A stretch of DNA of 64,000 bases from Prevotella sp. AGR2160 (GTDB lineage Bacteria; Bacteroidota; Bacteroidia; Bacteroidales; Bacteroidaceae), in contig NZ_AUJK01000005.1 of the NCBI RefSeq assembly GCF_000424185.1, positions 1 to 64,000 of the forward strand. Direction: 5' to 3'. Under the pieces are notes generated by a model, which saw only the letters and a program-made list of their open reading frames with translations, was not told the origin of the DNA and ran no database searches. A program made the translations under genes and the position numbers. Positions 9,570 through 19,010 of this stretch are shown here, piece by piece; the stretch's first letter is position 1; every line of letters starts with the position of its first letter.

Positions 9570-10179
9570 GGATTATAACGGTACGGTTGGTATAGAACTC
9601 CTGTGCGGTGTTGCCGGCATCATCGGCAAACTTACCAATGAGATATTCGTAAGCCTGCCCCATCTCATCAGCAGGACAATGACGAAGGGAAAGATTGTAT
9701 TTTGAGAAGTCCTCAATGAGCGAAGTGATGACATGGTCCGGCATCTTGTTTTTGTTTGTCCATCCGTCTTTCGGGCCGAAGATCCCCTCCAGGCCACCAA
9801 CCATGCGATTGCTGACCTTTTGCGCAGGGTTAGCCTGTTCTATGTCTATGAAAGCCTGTACGAGAGCCTGACCAACATTCTCCGTCACCTTGCGAACGTC
9901 ATTCCAATGAGCTCCATCAGGGATGATGATGGCAAGTTCTTTAGCTTGCTCTTTGGCATAATCCAAACCACCATCATGAACATAATCTTCAAATTGTTCA
10001 TCATAGACGTCGCTAATGCGCTTGAAGAATAATAATGGGAAGATGTACTCCTTGTATCCGGCAGCATCGATCTGACCACGCAGATGGGTTGCTGCCTTCC
10101 ACAGGAAGTTCTTCAGTTCTTCGATGCCGATGATCTCATCTGAACCTTGATATTTAGTAATATTCTTTTTGTCGTTCAT
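9570..10179 (-). pseudogene. hsdM: HsdM N-terminal fragment, cut by prophage
   Basis: The first 200 or so residues are a normal type I restriction N6-adenine methylase N-terminus: ELKNFLWKAATHLRGQIDA, LLFFKRISDVYDEQF and, at the end, AQEFYTNRTVI, which in HsdM directly precedes the S-adenosylmethionine motif DPACGSGG. That motif and the catalytic NPPF are missing: after NRTVI the frame runs through the prophage end repeats and stops at 9427. The gene starts 11 bases after the intact upstream hsdM, so it was the next gene of the same operon. The missing 3' part, and probably hsdS and hsdR, are expected on the far side of the prophage, outside the window. The exact junction is uncertain within about 10 bases. 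Confidence 0.8.
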
Positions 10180-10190
10180 TTGCTTCTTTG

Positions 10191-11726
10191 CTAAGTTGTG
10201 ATAAGCTGACGGAATTCAGCCTCGCGTTGTTTCATCTCATTGTATGCATTCATAAATCGTGCCTTCACAACCTCATAAGGTTCCACTTCCTCTTCATGAT
10301 ACTTTACATATGCACTCGGAGAGAGATTGTAATCTTTGGCTCTGACATCGTCCAAAGTCACTACGGCACTGTAATCATCTTCACTCTTATAGTCCTTATA
10401 GAGTTGGAAGAGTCGGCTGACATCCTTAGGCTCCAAGACATTTTGAGCCCGTTTAGGTGTGAAGATGGTAGTGCCATCGACCATTAGAATTTTACAAGAA
10501 TGGTCCTGAGGCATCACCCTACGGAGGATGAGGAAACATGGCGACAGACCTGTACCATAGAAGAGCTTCTCACCCAGAGTGACAACAGCCTCTACAAGTC
10601 CTGACTCTACCATATTCTTACGAATCTCTGCTTCCTTACCTTGACTACGGAAAAGAACACCTTGTGGCATGACAACAGCCAGTCGACCACTACCAGGCTT
10701 CATTGAGCGTACCATATGCTCGATCCAGGCATAGTCGGCGATTTCTCCAGGATTACCCCACATGTTTCTGCCATACTTATCGCTATCCCAAGCAGTGGAT
10801 CCCCAATCTTTAAGTGAGAATGGAGGATTGGCAATCACGCAATCGAAGGTAGCGAGTTGTCCGCCCTGCAAAATTTTAGGGTCACGGAGGGTATCTCCTT
10901 GCATGATGTTGAAGTCGGCTGCACCATGGAGGAAAAGGTTCATCTTGGCAATGGCGGCATTCGTCACGTTCTTCTCCTGACCGAAGATGCTGCCACAACA
11001 GAGATCATCGTTATGCATATGATGAACGGCTTCGATAAGCATACCACCACTACCGCAAGCGGGATCGTAAACCGTCTCTCCGGGTTGAGGGTCGAGGATA
11101 TTGACGAGCAGCTTTACCACTGAGCGTGGAGTATAGAACTCCCCCGCTTTCGCCTTACTGTCGTCGGCAAACTTTTTCAATAGGATCTCGTAGGCATCGC
11201 CCATGAGATCGGCAGGATAATCCTTGTTACCAAGTCGGCGCTTACTCATGTGCTCGATGAGGTCACGTATTTTACCATCGCTGAGAACGGACTTATCCGT
11301 CCACTTTTGTGCCGAGAAGATACTCAGCACACCATAGAGCGTGTCAGGATTGGCAAGTTCGATCTTTCGCATGGCACCAACGAGAGCAGCACCGAGATTT
11401 TCACTGCGCTTACGTATATCATCCCAATGACAGCCCTCGGGGATAACGAAGCGGTGCATCTCCGGCAGAGAGGCATAGTCTTCATCGCCGCCACTGTAGT
11501 CGAACGCAGCCTGAGTCTCCTCATCATAGACATCACTGATGCGCTTGTAGTACAGCAGTGGCGTGATGTAATCCTTGAAGTTGTCCTGTGAGACGGGTCC
11601 CCGGATGATATTGCATGCCTCAAAGATGAAGTTGTACAGCTCATGGGCATCGTGTGGCGTCGTCTGCTGCAGCTCCGTATCCGAGAAGAGGCCTGGTTCA
11701 GTATCTTGAGTCTTTCTTCTTGACAT
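10191..11726 (-). CDS. hsdM: Type I restriction-modification methylase subunit HsdM
   Basis: A full-length (511 aa) N6-adenine methyltransferase of type I systems. It has the helical N-terminal HsdM domain (about residues 25-165), the EFYTPRSVVKLLVNIL segment, the S-adenosylmethionine-binding motif DPACGSGGM near residue 219 and the catalytic NPPF near 296. It would act with an HsdS specificity subunit to methylate host DNA and protect it from HsdR. It lies between the methylase-specificity fusion (47 bases upstream) and a second, interrupted hsdM. No free hsdS or hsdR is present in the window, so whether it is paired with the fusion protein's specificity domain or with genes beyond the prophage is unknown. 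Confidence 0.9.
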   Translation of the reverse strand: MSRRKTQDTEPGLFSDTELQQTTPHDAHELYNFIFEACNIIRGPVSQDNFKDYITPLLYYKRISDVYDEETQAAFDYSGGDEDYASLPEMHRFVIPEGCHWDDIRKRSENLGAALVGAMRKIELANPDTLYGVLSIFSAQKWTDKSVLSDGKIRDLIEHMSKRRLGNKDYPADLMGDAYEILLKKFADDSKAKAGEFYTPRSVVKLLVNILDPQPGETVYDPACGSGGMLIEAVHHMHNDDLCCGSIFGQEKNVTNAAIAKMNLFLHGAADFNIMQGDTLRDPKILQGGQLATFDCVIANPPFSLKDWGSTAWDSDKYGRNMWGNPGEIADYAWIEHMVRSMKPGSGRLAVVMPQGVLFRSQGKEAEIRKNMVESGLVEAVVTLGEKLFYGTGLSPCFLILRRVMPQDHSCKILMVDGTTIFTPKRAQNVLEPKDVSRLFQLYKDYKSEDDYSAVVTLDDVRAKDYNLSPSAYVKYHEEEVEPYEVVKARFMNAYNEMKQREAEFRQLITT

Positions 11727-11773
11727 ATTCTATTGTCTTTGTTTCAAAAAACTTTTTCATAATTCGAATTAGC

Positions 11774-14014
11774 TCAGAGAATCTTCATATCTACATATTT
11801 ATCTCTGATTTTTTCCAGAACTTCAGCTTGTTCTACCATTTGATGTCGAAGATTTTCTATCTTCTCGACATTATTATCAAGAATGGAGATAATTTTGTTC
11901 TGGTTCTCAATAGAAGGAAGATCATATTCTATCCCTCCGAAACTTTTGATGTTTATCCTATTGATAACATCTCCTATCGTCAACCTCCTAACCTTGTCTT
12001 GAAACTTTTTGGAAGCGATCAACCGAAAGAGATATTTAGGATTACATTTGTCTCTGAGGACTTTTATCTTAATAAGATTCGATGACAAAATAAAAGGCTT
12101 GTCGGAATCCGGTACAATGGCACATTTGCCAATTGTGCCAACATTGCTGAATATAATATCTCCAGGCTCTATAAGACAATAATGACCCTCATTGAGACCT
12201 TCCTCAGTAACCTGTTTCAAATCCCTAACATTAATATTTGAATCGGAGATATTACTTACAGTTAGAATGTAAGCAACTCCATCCGAGGTAATGTGATCGG
12301 GCTTAACAGATTTTCCACTATTAAGTTCTGCTATGTCTTTTATCCTTGTTTTCTGAAAATTATATTTTCCTTCCTTATTAGTTGTCTGGTTATTAGCCAG
12401 TTCTCCCAAGATTCGGGGCATGACTTCATTGGTCAGATTACAAATAGTATCCTGACGCTCATCAAATTCATCCTTTAAGTCTGAGAACTTTTCCTCTTTT
12501 TCCGGCCGTAGGAAAAAGCTCTTAAAGTTGATAACATATTCCTTTCTCGTGTTAGCGAGATTTACATGTTCTCCTTTTGGAAGGTTCGGAATAATGTTGT
12601 GCTCGAGATATTTCTGAGAGTCGATATTTAGAGGAATTTGTTCTGTGTCTACAGTTTTCCCATCTTTCTCAATCTCTATCTCGTAATAGCCAAACTCATC
12701 ATTACTGATAATTTTAGATATATTATTATCAGAAAATGACTTATAAGTCTTTAAGATAGAATCAATATTCTTATTACTTAGGATACGCCGATATCCTCCG
12801 ATGGTCGTAAACAGAGTACTGCCATCAATCAATTGTATTTTACCTTTACGTTCAGCTGATTTGTTAAGATTAAATAGGCAAAGATAAAATGGTATAGACG
12901 TCCCCATCTGAATTCCAGCCGGTAATGATATGATTGTATCCACTATATCACTTTCTACGACATATCTGCGGAAATCTTTTATGCCAGCTGACATGTTGAA
13001 AAACAAGCCGCCAGTAGTCAGGGCTACCATTCTTCCTTTTTCTGGAACTAATTTGCTTAAGCCATTTTGTAAAAAGAAAATTGAGCCATCTACATTAGGT
13101 GCAATAAACTTAAAGCGAGAATCATCATAAAGACGTTCACCATAGTTTACACGGATTCCATAGGGAGAATTGCAAACAACAAAATCAAATGTTTCATTGG
13201 GAAAAGCATCTTGTAGAAGAGTATTTCCATTTACAATCTGAAAATTATCAGATGCTGACAGGAGATTTATAGCTTGAGCAATACTCCACGTTTGAGTGTT
13301 TATTTCTTGACCACAACAATAAGCATTAGCATGATAACCTTTTATCATACTATTCATTCTGTAGAGTAAACCACCATTGCCACAAGTTCCATCGTATATA
13401 CTATAGTTCGAATTCGACTTAACAATACCATCGAGACATAATCTGCCCATTAGCAGACGTATAGAGTCAGTGAGTGAAAATTCCCCTGCCTTTCTACCCA
13501 TTCCTGAGTAAAAGAGTTCCATAACATTGAACATCATATTTTCCATTTCCTCATCAGAAACGACTAATGGAGAAAGATCAACCTCACAAATCATCTCCAT
13601 CATTTCATCAAGCGTATGTGCTGAGACAAGATAAGTGATTGCAGCCTCAAGGTCGAGGTTGGCTAGGACTCGCTTCACGTTTTCACTACAAGACATTACG
13701 TATGCTCTGAGCTCATTGCCATTACCCATTGCATATTTCGACAAGTCAGTCAGCGATTTCTCCGACACATTATAAACCTTGTAGGGCGCAACAACAGCCA
13801 TCAGCTCATTCTCCAATCTTTCTGAAGAATAGACATTACGTACTTGCTGATATAACTTAACTATATTGCCACGCTTATTGCCTACTATACAGTCAACACG
13901 ACGTAAAAGCATCATCGCTACGACAAAGTTCATTGTCATAGAAAGATCCATTGCACTTCTTGACGCGTTAGCGATGTCCCAGATCTTCTTTATGATAGGA
14001 TTCAATTCTTTCAT
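11774..14014 (-). CDS. N6-adenine methylase fused to an HsdS-type specificity domain
   Basis: Start chosen at the ATG of MKELNPIIKKIWDIAN; the open frame continues 19 codons further upstream without typical sequence. The protein (746 aa) has an HsdM-like helical N-terminus, a GEFSLTDSIRLLM segment, the cofactor motif DGTCGNGG near residue 206 and NSPYG near 281 in the place of NPPF/NPPY. From about residue 555 there is one HsdS-type target-recognition domain (KTRIKDIAELNSGKSV, later GDIIFSNVGTIGKCA) followed by a helical spacer. So modification and DNA recognition lie in one chain, with a single recognition half. No nuclease motif is seen. NSPY instead of NPPY is unusual and could lower activity. 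It follows the 352-residue gene and ends 47 bases before hsdM. Confidence 0.8.
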   Translation of the reverse strand: MKELNPIIKKIWDIANASRSAMDLSMTMNFVVAMMLLRRVDCIVGNKRGNIVKLYQQVRNVYSSERLENELMAVVAPYKVYNVSEKSLTDLSKYAMGNGNELRAYVMSCSENVKRVLANLDLEAAITYLVSAHTLDEMMEMICEVDLSPLVVSDEEMENMMFNVMELFYSGMGRKAGEFSLTDSIRLLMGRLCLDGIVKSNSNYSIYDGTCGNGGLLYRMNSMIKGYHANAYCCGQEINTQTWSIAQAINLLSASDNFQIVNGNTLLQDAFPNETFDFVVCNSPYGIRVNYGERLYDDSRFKFIAPNVDGSIFFLQNGLSKLVPEKGRMVALTTGGLFFNMSAGIKDFRRYVVESDIVDTIISLPAGIQMGTSIPFYLCLFNLNKSAERKGKIQLIDGSTLFTTIGGYRRILSNKNIDSILKTYKSFSDNNISKIISNDEFGYYEIEIEKDGKTVDTEQIPLNIDSQKYLEHNIIPNLPKGEHVNLANTRKEYVINFKSFFLRPEKEEKFSDLKDEFDERQDTICNLTNEVMPRILGELANNQTTNKEGKYNFQKTRIKDIAELNSGKSVKPDHITSDGVAYILTVSNISDSNINVRDLKQVTEEGLNEGHYCLIEPGDIIFSNVGTIGKCAIVPDSDKPFILSSNLIKIKVLRDKCNPKYLFRLIASKKFQDKVRRLTIGDVINRINIKSFGGIEYDLPSIENQNKIISILDNNVEKIENLRHQMVEQAEVLEKIRDKYVDMKIL

Positions 14015-14070
14015 TTTTCTTTCAGTTTCTGATGTAAAAGTACAATAATAGAGTTCAGTCGTCCTTACCA

Positions 14071-15129
14071 CTAACTATCTCTTCTATCAAACATAGCTAA
14101 AAGCCTATTCTTTTCTGGTTTTCCATCATTATATCGGAAGACTTTGACATCAGAATTCGCTATTCTTTCATTTTGTATGCAAGCTTCTTCATAGCTTTTG
14201 TTGAGCTGCATAAGCCTACGATCAGATAGTTGCATATTGCTGTCGCCACGGAATCGTAGATCATTGAAGATTGATTCTACAGAAATATCATTATCGTCAT
14301 AACTTTCTGCAGTCATAGGCCAGAATAGCTTGAAACCTTTATCACATACTATGATGAAGTAATTGCTATAGACACCTCGCTTATGAGTAGACTCCGAATA
14401 TATTATCTCCAGATTAAATTTATATGACCTGATTTGATGAACAAACTGCCATAATTCATCTGCCATCTTCTTTGCCTTAGAAACAGACTTACCTGTTAGA
14501 ACAGCTATGTCAAAGACCTTATTGTAATCTGTTGGTAAAATGGCAGACAACATACTTTTGATGTTAGCATGTCCTATATTTCCATCTCTTTTTGTAGAAT
14601 TGTCCATTAGATGCTCATCTGCAACCACAATGGCATTCATCGGAGGAAATACAAAGTCTTTAAACAGAGCATCCCATCCATCATTATTGTTTTTATCAAT
14701 TATATCGTTTTTATCAAAAGCCTTCATGTACTGTATATCAAACATATTGTCATCTATTGAGTCTTCACTCTCAATAATTAAACCATACATTTTCTGAAGC
14801 TTAAGTGCATCTTCCTTCTTCCTGCTAATTATAAAGATAGACCGTGGATTGGTCCTGTCCAAATCAGCAAGTCCATATTTCTCAAGATCGTCAAAAGCCT
14901 CTGGACATGATTTTGGAATCGGCAGATCATTACTTTTTAAGAAAGCATTAAGATCGCCTTCCAAATCCTCAACTTTTTCATATATCTCATCCTGAGATAA
15001 ATTCACATATAGATTACAGAGTTTACTTCCAAATATCTTATTCAAATTTGGGTACTTATCATCAAAAACAATAATGTAATTGAGAGCCTGCTCCGTAATA
15101 TAAACATCGAGTTTGATACCATCTGTCAT
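14071..15129 (-). CDS. Unknown 352-residue protein of the defence operon; possible PLD-like effector
   Basis: I do not recognise this family. The protein is acidic, has no signal peptide or membrane segment, and overlaps the ATPase gene by 4 bases (ATGA), so the two are very likely translated together. Two parts are visible: an N-terminal region with a Rossmann-like strand RSIFIISRKKEDALKLQ near residue 95, and a C-terminal region (about 190-310) containing STHKRGVYSNYFIIV then CDKGFKLF. The spacing H-x-R...N-Y...G-F is reminiscent of phospholipase-D-like domains such as the MITD1 C-terminal domain, which is only a motif-level guess. The tight pairing with an ATPase suggests an effector switched on by it. 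Confidence 0.5.
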   Translation of the reverse strand: MTDGIKLDVYITEQALNYIIVFDDKYPNLNKIFGSKLCNLYVNLSQDEIYEKVEDLEGDLNAFLKSNDLPIPKSCPEAFDDLEKYGLADLDRTNPRSIFIISRKKEDALKLQKMYGLIIESEDSIDDNMFDIQYMKAFDKNDIIDKNNNDGWDALFKDFVFPPMNAIVVADEHLMDNSTKRDGNIGHANIKSMLSAILPTDYNKVFDIAVLTGKSVSKAKKMADELWQFVHQIRSYKFNLEIIYSESTHKRGVYSNYFIIVCDKGFKLFWPMTAESYDDNDISVESIFNDLRFRGDSNMQLSDRRLMQLNKSYEEACIQNERIANSDVKVFRYNDGKPEKNRLLAMFDRRDS

Positions 15130-16748
15130 AGACTATTCCTCCTTCTTTCCAGTTTAGACAGCGTCAAAGCTAATCGACCTGCTTCATCATAGAAACCTTG
15201 ACCGAACTTTCTGCCTTCAAAACGCCCAGTCAGAGAATATTGCATCTCATAGACAGGTTCTTCATCGTCGTCCTGAAAAAAAAATACCATAAACGGACAA
15301 TTCGTATCAAGTATCTCCTCACTGGCATATTGACTCTCAGCAACCAAGACTTCACTTCTTCTGACAAGGTACTCAGAATGCGTCTCTATAAACATCTGAG
15401 GAGGGAAATCAGGATCAGCTAGTGATGCATCAAAAGATTTATTAAAATCTAAGAAGACATCCAGTAGCTTGCTCTGCCAATTTGGATGTAAATTCTGTTC
15501 TGGCTCCTCAAGGAATATCAGAGGTCCATAAGCATCCTTCAACCTCGATCTTCTCCAGATCGTAGCAAGCTTGAGCAGCAGAATAACAACCTGCACACTG
15601 CCCATACCCATAGAGGCTAATGGGTAAGTCTCGCCGTCTTTGTAAACATTGAATGTGTAAGCTTCTTCCTCAATATTATTTATCTTGAAAGAATCGGCAA
15701 TATCAAACCCGGTTGTTTCACCGACTCCTTCTTTGCCCAGCCAACGCATGATGAAACTATACTCTGCATCTCCTTCGACAATACGCTCTTTATAGAATTC
15801 ATGGATCGTCTGAGAAAGATAGTCAGAAGTATCTTTTGCAGAAAATACCATTTTCTGGCTAGCTGCATGAGCCGGCACATAGGCAATGTCGAAACCACGT
15901 ATATCTTCATCAAGCCCATCAAGGAAAGTTTCGGAATAATCATCGAACCATTTCTTCAACAAGTCCTTATTGGCCTTTTGCTCAGAGTAAGCCTTAGAGC
16001 TCTTCTTTACGCCTGTTACTGGAGAGTCGGCATACTTTCTTAAGCTCTCCAGTAGATTTGCCACTAATGGTTGGTTAGCTCTGCTGATATGGAGAGTGAG
16101 AGGTACTCTGATCGAAAAATGATCAGCTGACCTATTCTTCTCTAACTTACTTAATTCCGACTGAAGAACAACGATCTCTTCCTGTCTCTTTGCCGCATTC
16201 TCAAGATTAGTCTCCAGTGTCTGCGCTGCCTTCGTTGCGGCGATTCTCATTTCCAAAGATTTTTTCTGCTCCGCTAATGACTTGGACGTACTGTCCTCTT
16301 CACTATCTGCATTAATAGTGATCTCACCTTTCTCAAAATTAAAGGTAATCTCTGTATTACAAACTTCTCCGCGTAATATCAGTTCGGAGATAAAAGAGCG
16401 ATCGCCAATCTGGTTAACATGGATCTCATAAGATGTTCCATTTGATAAGAACTTAAAGACGATGCCTTCTTCTTTCTTCCCATACTTGCAGAAAGCTTTA
16501 TCGAAACTGCCGATGTGAAGATCATGGAGATCAGAAGAGAAGTCGAAAGAAGGATGCATACCAGCAAAAATATTAGTCGGTGTGGTACTCTTCATATTCA
16601 TCAGATTATCCAGCACCAGAATAATAGCCTTGGCAAGTGTTGACTTTCCAGCATTGTTTCCACCTACAAAGAGATTGATATCACTGAAGTTTAGCTCTGG
16701 GAGGTGCTTAAACTTTCTGAAGTTCTTAAGTTCTATATTGTCTATCAT
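15126..16748 (-). CDS. AAA/ABC-type ATPase (RecF/OLD-like, DUF3696-like C-terminus)
   Basis: A 540-residue cytoplasmic ATPase of the SMC/RecF type. It starts MIDNIELKNFRKF, has Walker A GGNNAGKST at residues 29-37, a long coiled-coil insert (about 165-205, rich in Glu, Lys and Ala), an ABC signature-like LASMGMGS near 374, Walker B PLIFLEEPEQNLHP near 411 and an H-loop IETHSEYLVRR near 451. The end (about 490-530, GRFEGRKFGQGFYDEA) looks like DUF3696. Such ATPases are sensors in several phage-defence systems (family knowledge). The gene lies 31 bases after the WYL regulator and overlaps the unknown 352-residue gene, which argues for one functional unit. Confidence 0.8.
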   Translation of the reverse strand: MIDNIELKNFRKFKHLPELNFSDINLFVGGNNAGKSTLAKAIILVLDNLMNMKSTTPTNIFAGMHPSFDFSSDLHDLHIGSFDKAFCKYGKKEEGIVFKFLSNGTSYEIHVNQIGDRSFISELILRGEVCNTEITFNFEKGEITINADSEEDSTSKSLAEQKKSLEMRIAATKAAQTLETNLENAAKRQEEIVVLQSELSKLEKNRSADHFSIRVPLTLHISRANQPLVANLLESLRKYADSPVTGVKKSSKAYSEQKANKDLLKKWFDDYSETFLDGLDEDIRGFDIAYVPAHAASQKMVFSAKDTSDYLSQTIHEFYKERIVEGDAEYSFIMRWLGKEGVGETTGFDIADSFKINNIEEEAYTFNVYKDGETYPLASMGMGSVQVVILLLKLATIWRRSRLKDAYGPLIFLEEPEQNLHPNWQSKLLDVFLDFNKSFDASLADPDFPPQMFIETHSEYLVRRSEVLVAESQYASEEILDTNCPFMVFFFQDDDEEPVYEMQYSLTGRFEGRKFGQGFYDEAGRLALTLSKLERRRNSL

Positions 16749-16779
16749 AATTTTCTGTTTAACGACTGCAAAATTACTA

Positions 16780-17805
16780 TTAATCTGTGCAGAGGACGTT
16801 CACAGACAAATATTTCTGCAAATTTTCTTTGATTTTGTTCTCAATCTCCTGTCTATACCACTTTGGTGAGAGAACTTCCACGTCAGGGATGAAGGAGAAA
16901 ATGACTTGATCCAACTCTTTGGTTGGTCGGACCCTTATGCTTATTGTGTATGAAGAGGCATCTACAACTTGTTGAGACTGGTGTATTGGTTTTGACAGCA
17001 CATAGGGAAAACGGTGTTCTGTAAATCTCAACACAATCGTCTCCACCTTTACTTCATCGTTAGGGATGGTGACTCCGATCACATCATTGAAATAGGTATT
17101 GAAGTCGATGGACTCATTTTTATGAAAGGGCTTATCCGTGACAGAATAGTTCTGAATACGATCAAGCGCCAGTGTCACAACTGTCCCTGTTTCCTCACAA
17201 TAGCCAAAGAGGAACCAACGGTTATGGTATTCCTTCGCATAGTAAGGGGATATCGTGTCATTGTATTCATTCCCAGAGTACGGGCGATAGGTGATAGAGA
17301 GAGTTGTATGATTAATTGTTGCATCAATGAGTGGCGAAAGATATTCCAATCCCTTCAACTGGCTGTTCTGCTCAAAAGAAACCAAGTTCTCGGAGTTAGG
17401 CTTGATGCCAAAACGATATTCCAGATTAGAGATTACTTCCTCCAACCAAGAGTTTGCTGGTAAACCACGATACCGACTGAGCATATCAATGGTTGAACGC
17501 AACTTATTGACGTCCTCAACAGACAATTCATTCTTAAAGATAGAAAAGTCTGGGTCAGTGTATCGATAGTAACATTTCTTTCCTTCGAGAGGATAGGCCT
17601 TGATTGGAGCATTATAAGATATGCGATCACGCATGTACTTAATGTCTTCACGAATCTGTCGCACACCTACTTCAAGACCGTACATATCCTCGAGCCTATC
17701 ATTCACCTTGTCGATAAGCTCGTCGATCGTGTACTTATGATGGAAATCGCTGAAGCAGCGGTCAAGTACTTGATATCGTAGTTGTGCATTCTTATTCGTT
17801 GCCAT
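16780..17805 (-). CDS. WYL-domain transcriptional regulator
   Basis: A 341-residue DNA-binding regulator. The N-terminus (about 1-75) is a winged-helix region (YTIDELIDKVNDRL...VRQIREDIKYMRD); the middle carries a WYL-type beta-barrel (about 155-230) with the conserved core ISPYYAKEYHNRWFLFGYCE, and the end is the WYL C-terminal extension. WYL proteins sense nucleic acid or nucleotide ligands and often control defence islands (family knowledge). It is the first gene of the ATPase/unknown/methylase operon and probably controls it. A TACCTTTG promoter box lies at 17834-17841. Confidence 0.85.
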   Translation of the reverse strand: MATNKNAQLRYQVLDRCFSDFHHKYTIDELIDKVNDRLEDMYGLEVGVRQIREDIKYMRDRISYNAPIKAYPLEGKKCYYRYTDPDFSIFKNELSVEDVNKLRSTIDMLSRYRGLPANSWLEEVISNLEYRFGIKPNSENLVSFEQNSQLKGLEYLSPLIDATINHTTLSITYRPYSGNEYNDTISPYYAKEYHNRWFLFGYCEETGTVVTLALDRIQNYSVTDKPFHKNESIDFNTYFNDVIGVTIPNDEVKVETIVLRFTEHRFPYVLSKPIHQSQQVVDASSYTISIRVRPTKELDQVIFSFIPDVEVLSPKWYRQEIENKIKENLQKYLSVNVLCTD

Positions 17806-17833
17806 TTTTTCAATGTCTTTGCTCTACAATGCT

Positions 17834-17841
17834 CAAAGGTA
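17834..17841 (-). promoter_or_regulatory. TACCTTTG -7 box of the defence operon
   Basis: Matches the Bacteroidetes -7 consensus TAnnTTTG, 28 bases before the WYL start. Upstream, an imperfect inverted repeat (CTGTG 17891-17895 / CACAG 17907-17911) sits in the AT-rich spacer and could be an operator. Confidence 0.6.
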
Positions 17842-18000
17842 GAAACTTTTTTTGATATCAGCAAGCTAATTGCCAAAAATCATGACTTTTCTGTGCAGAT
17901 TTTATTCACAGGAAAAATATACTTTGTATAGGTAATATTTTTGAAAGGCAAATTTCATACAGAAATATACATTGACTGTTTGAGGATTCTCTAAGTCCAA

Positions 18001-18993
18001 CTAATAACTTCTTATACTTGATTGAATTCTATCTCTTATCTTGTCTCTTAATTCTTGAGGACCTATCACCTCGACATAGTCTCCCCAGGAGAGAATCTTC
18101 TGTTCAAGCTCAAAGTTAAGGACGACATCTAGTTCAACGGTAATGCTCTGTCCGTCCTCCGCTACCTTATGCTGACTGCTATGCCAGGGTCTGGTAGCGA
18201 CATAAGGGTATTCATCCTTAGGGAACTTAAGCAGTACTTTTTCTGCTTGCTGTCCTTCCCGCTTTGTCACTCCCAGAACATCCTTAAAGTAATCGTCAAA
18301 GTTGATATCGGTGTCACGGAATGGCAAATGTGCAGGCTTGATCACGAGAATACGGTCAAGGGGATAGTTGCTCAGATTGGTGTAGTCACCCGTGCAACAG
18401 AAGAGGAACCAACGGTTGTTATACACCTTCACATAATATGGATGGACGATGAGTATCTGTGGCTCCTTCATCTTGAAACTCTGATAGCGTGGCTCCACAG
18501 TATACTTTTTGCGGATGGCATCAAAGAGCGGTGTGAAGTACTCCATACCTTTATTATATAGGGTACTCTCAAAGCCTACAGCAGCACGTGACTGCTTGGC
18601 ATTGTTCATACAGAGGTTGAGACGGGCGCCGAGTTCTTCCATCCATTCGAACTGCTGCATGCCTTCAAAGCGGCGAAGGATACCGAGAGCATGACTGAGA
18701 TGCTAGAAGTCATCCTCGGATAGATCCTGAGAGAAGACAGAGAAGTCAGGATCCTCATAATAATAGGTCATCTGCCGGCCACGCTTCTTACGAATGATGG
18801 TCGTGTGATACTCGTTCTCAATATTCAGCAGATCGTCCATAAGCGTCGTGCGAGACGTGATCTTTGGTTCACCACGAAGATCAAGCGCCTCATTGATGAA
18901 TGCCGTAAGCTCATTTCCTGTATAGGCATGTCCGCTGCGCAGACACCGGTCGAGGACGCGCAGCCGTGTGGAATAGTTCTTTGTATTTGGCAT
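18001..18993 (-). pseudogene. WYL-domain regulator broken by one in-frame amber codon
   Basis: Two reading frames, 18703-18993 (96 aa, winged-helix N-terminus) and 18001-18660 (219 aa, WYL region with VHPYYVKVYNNRWFLFCC), are in the same phase and together make one 330-residue protein like its neighbour at 16780-17805. They are separated only by TAG at 18703-18705; the codons after it (HLSHALGILRRFEG) continue the alignment to the family. The likely ancestor codon is CAG (Gln). The gene may be a recent pseudogene, or may be read through at a low level. Its own promoter and operator-like repeats are intact. Confidence 0.85.
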
Positions 18994-19010
18994 AGTTCTT
19001 AATTTTTCTG

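Larger units (their letters stand above)
346..9575. mobile_element. Prophage end (tail module), inserted in hsdM
   Basis: Two long tail genes on the plus strand are followed by a hairpin terminator and three repeats of TTTCGTTTTG (9514, 9536, 9559). Immediately after the third repeat, minus-strand coding sequence for an HsdM methylase begins in mid-protein. The rest of the prophage lies to the left of the window, beyond the insertion sequence. The terminal repeats at 22-23 bp spacing recall the transposase-binding sites at Mu ends, so a Mu-like transposable phage is a reasonable guess, but no transposase gene for it is visible here. Confidence 0.6.

Noticed and set aside
9420..9570. C-terminal 50 residues of the HsdM fragment as a natural end
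   Set aside because: The residues after NRTVI are Lys/Leu-rich read-through of the prophage end repeats, with no HsdM similarity.
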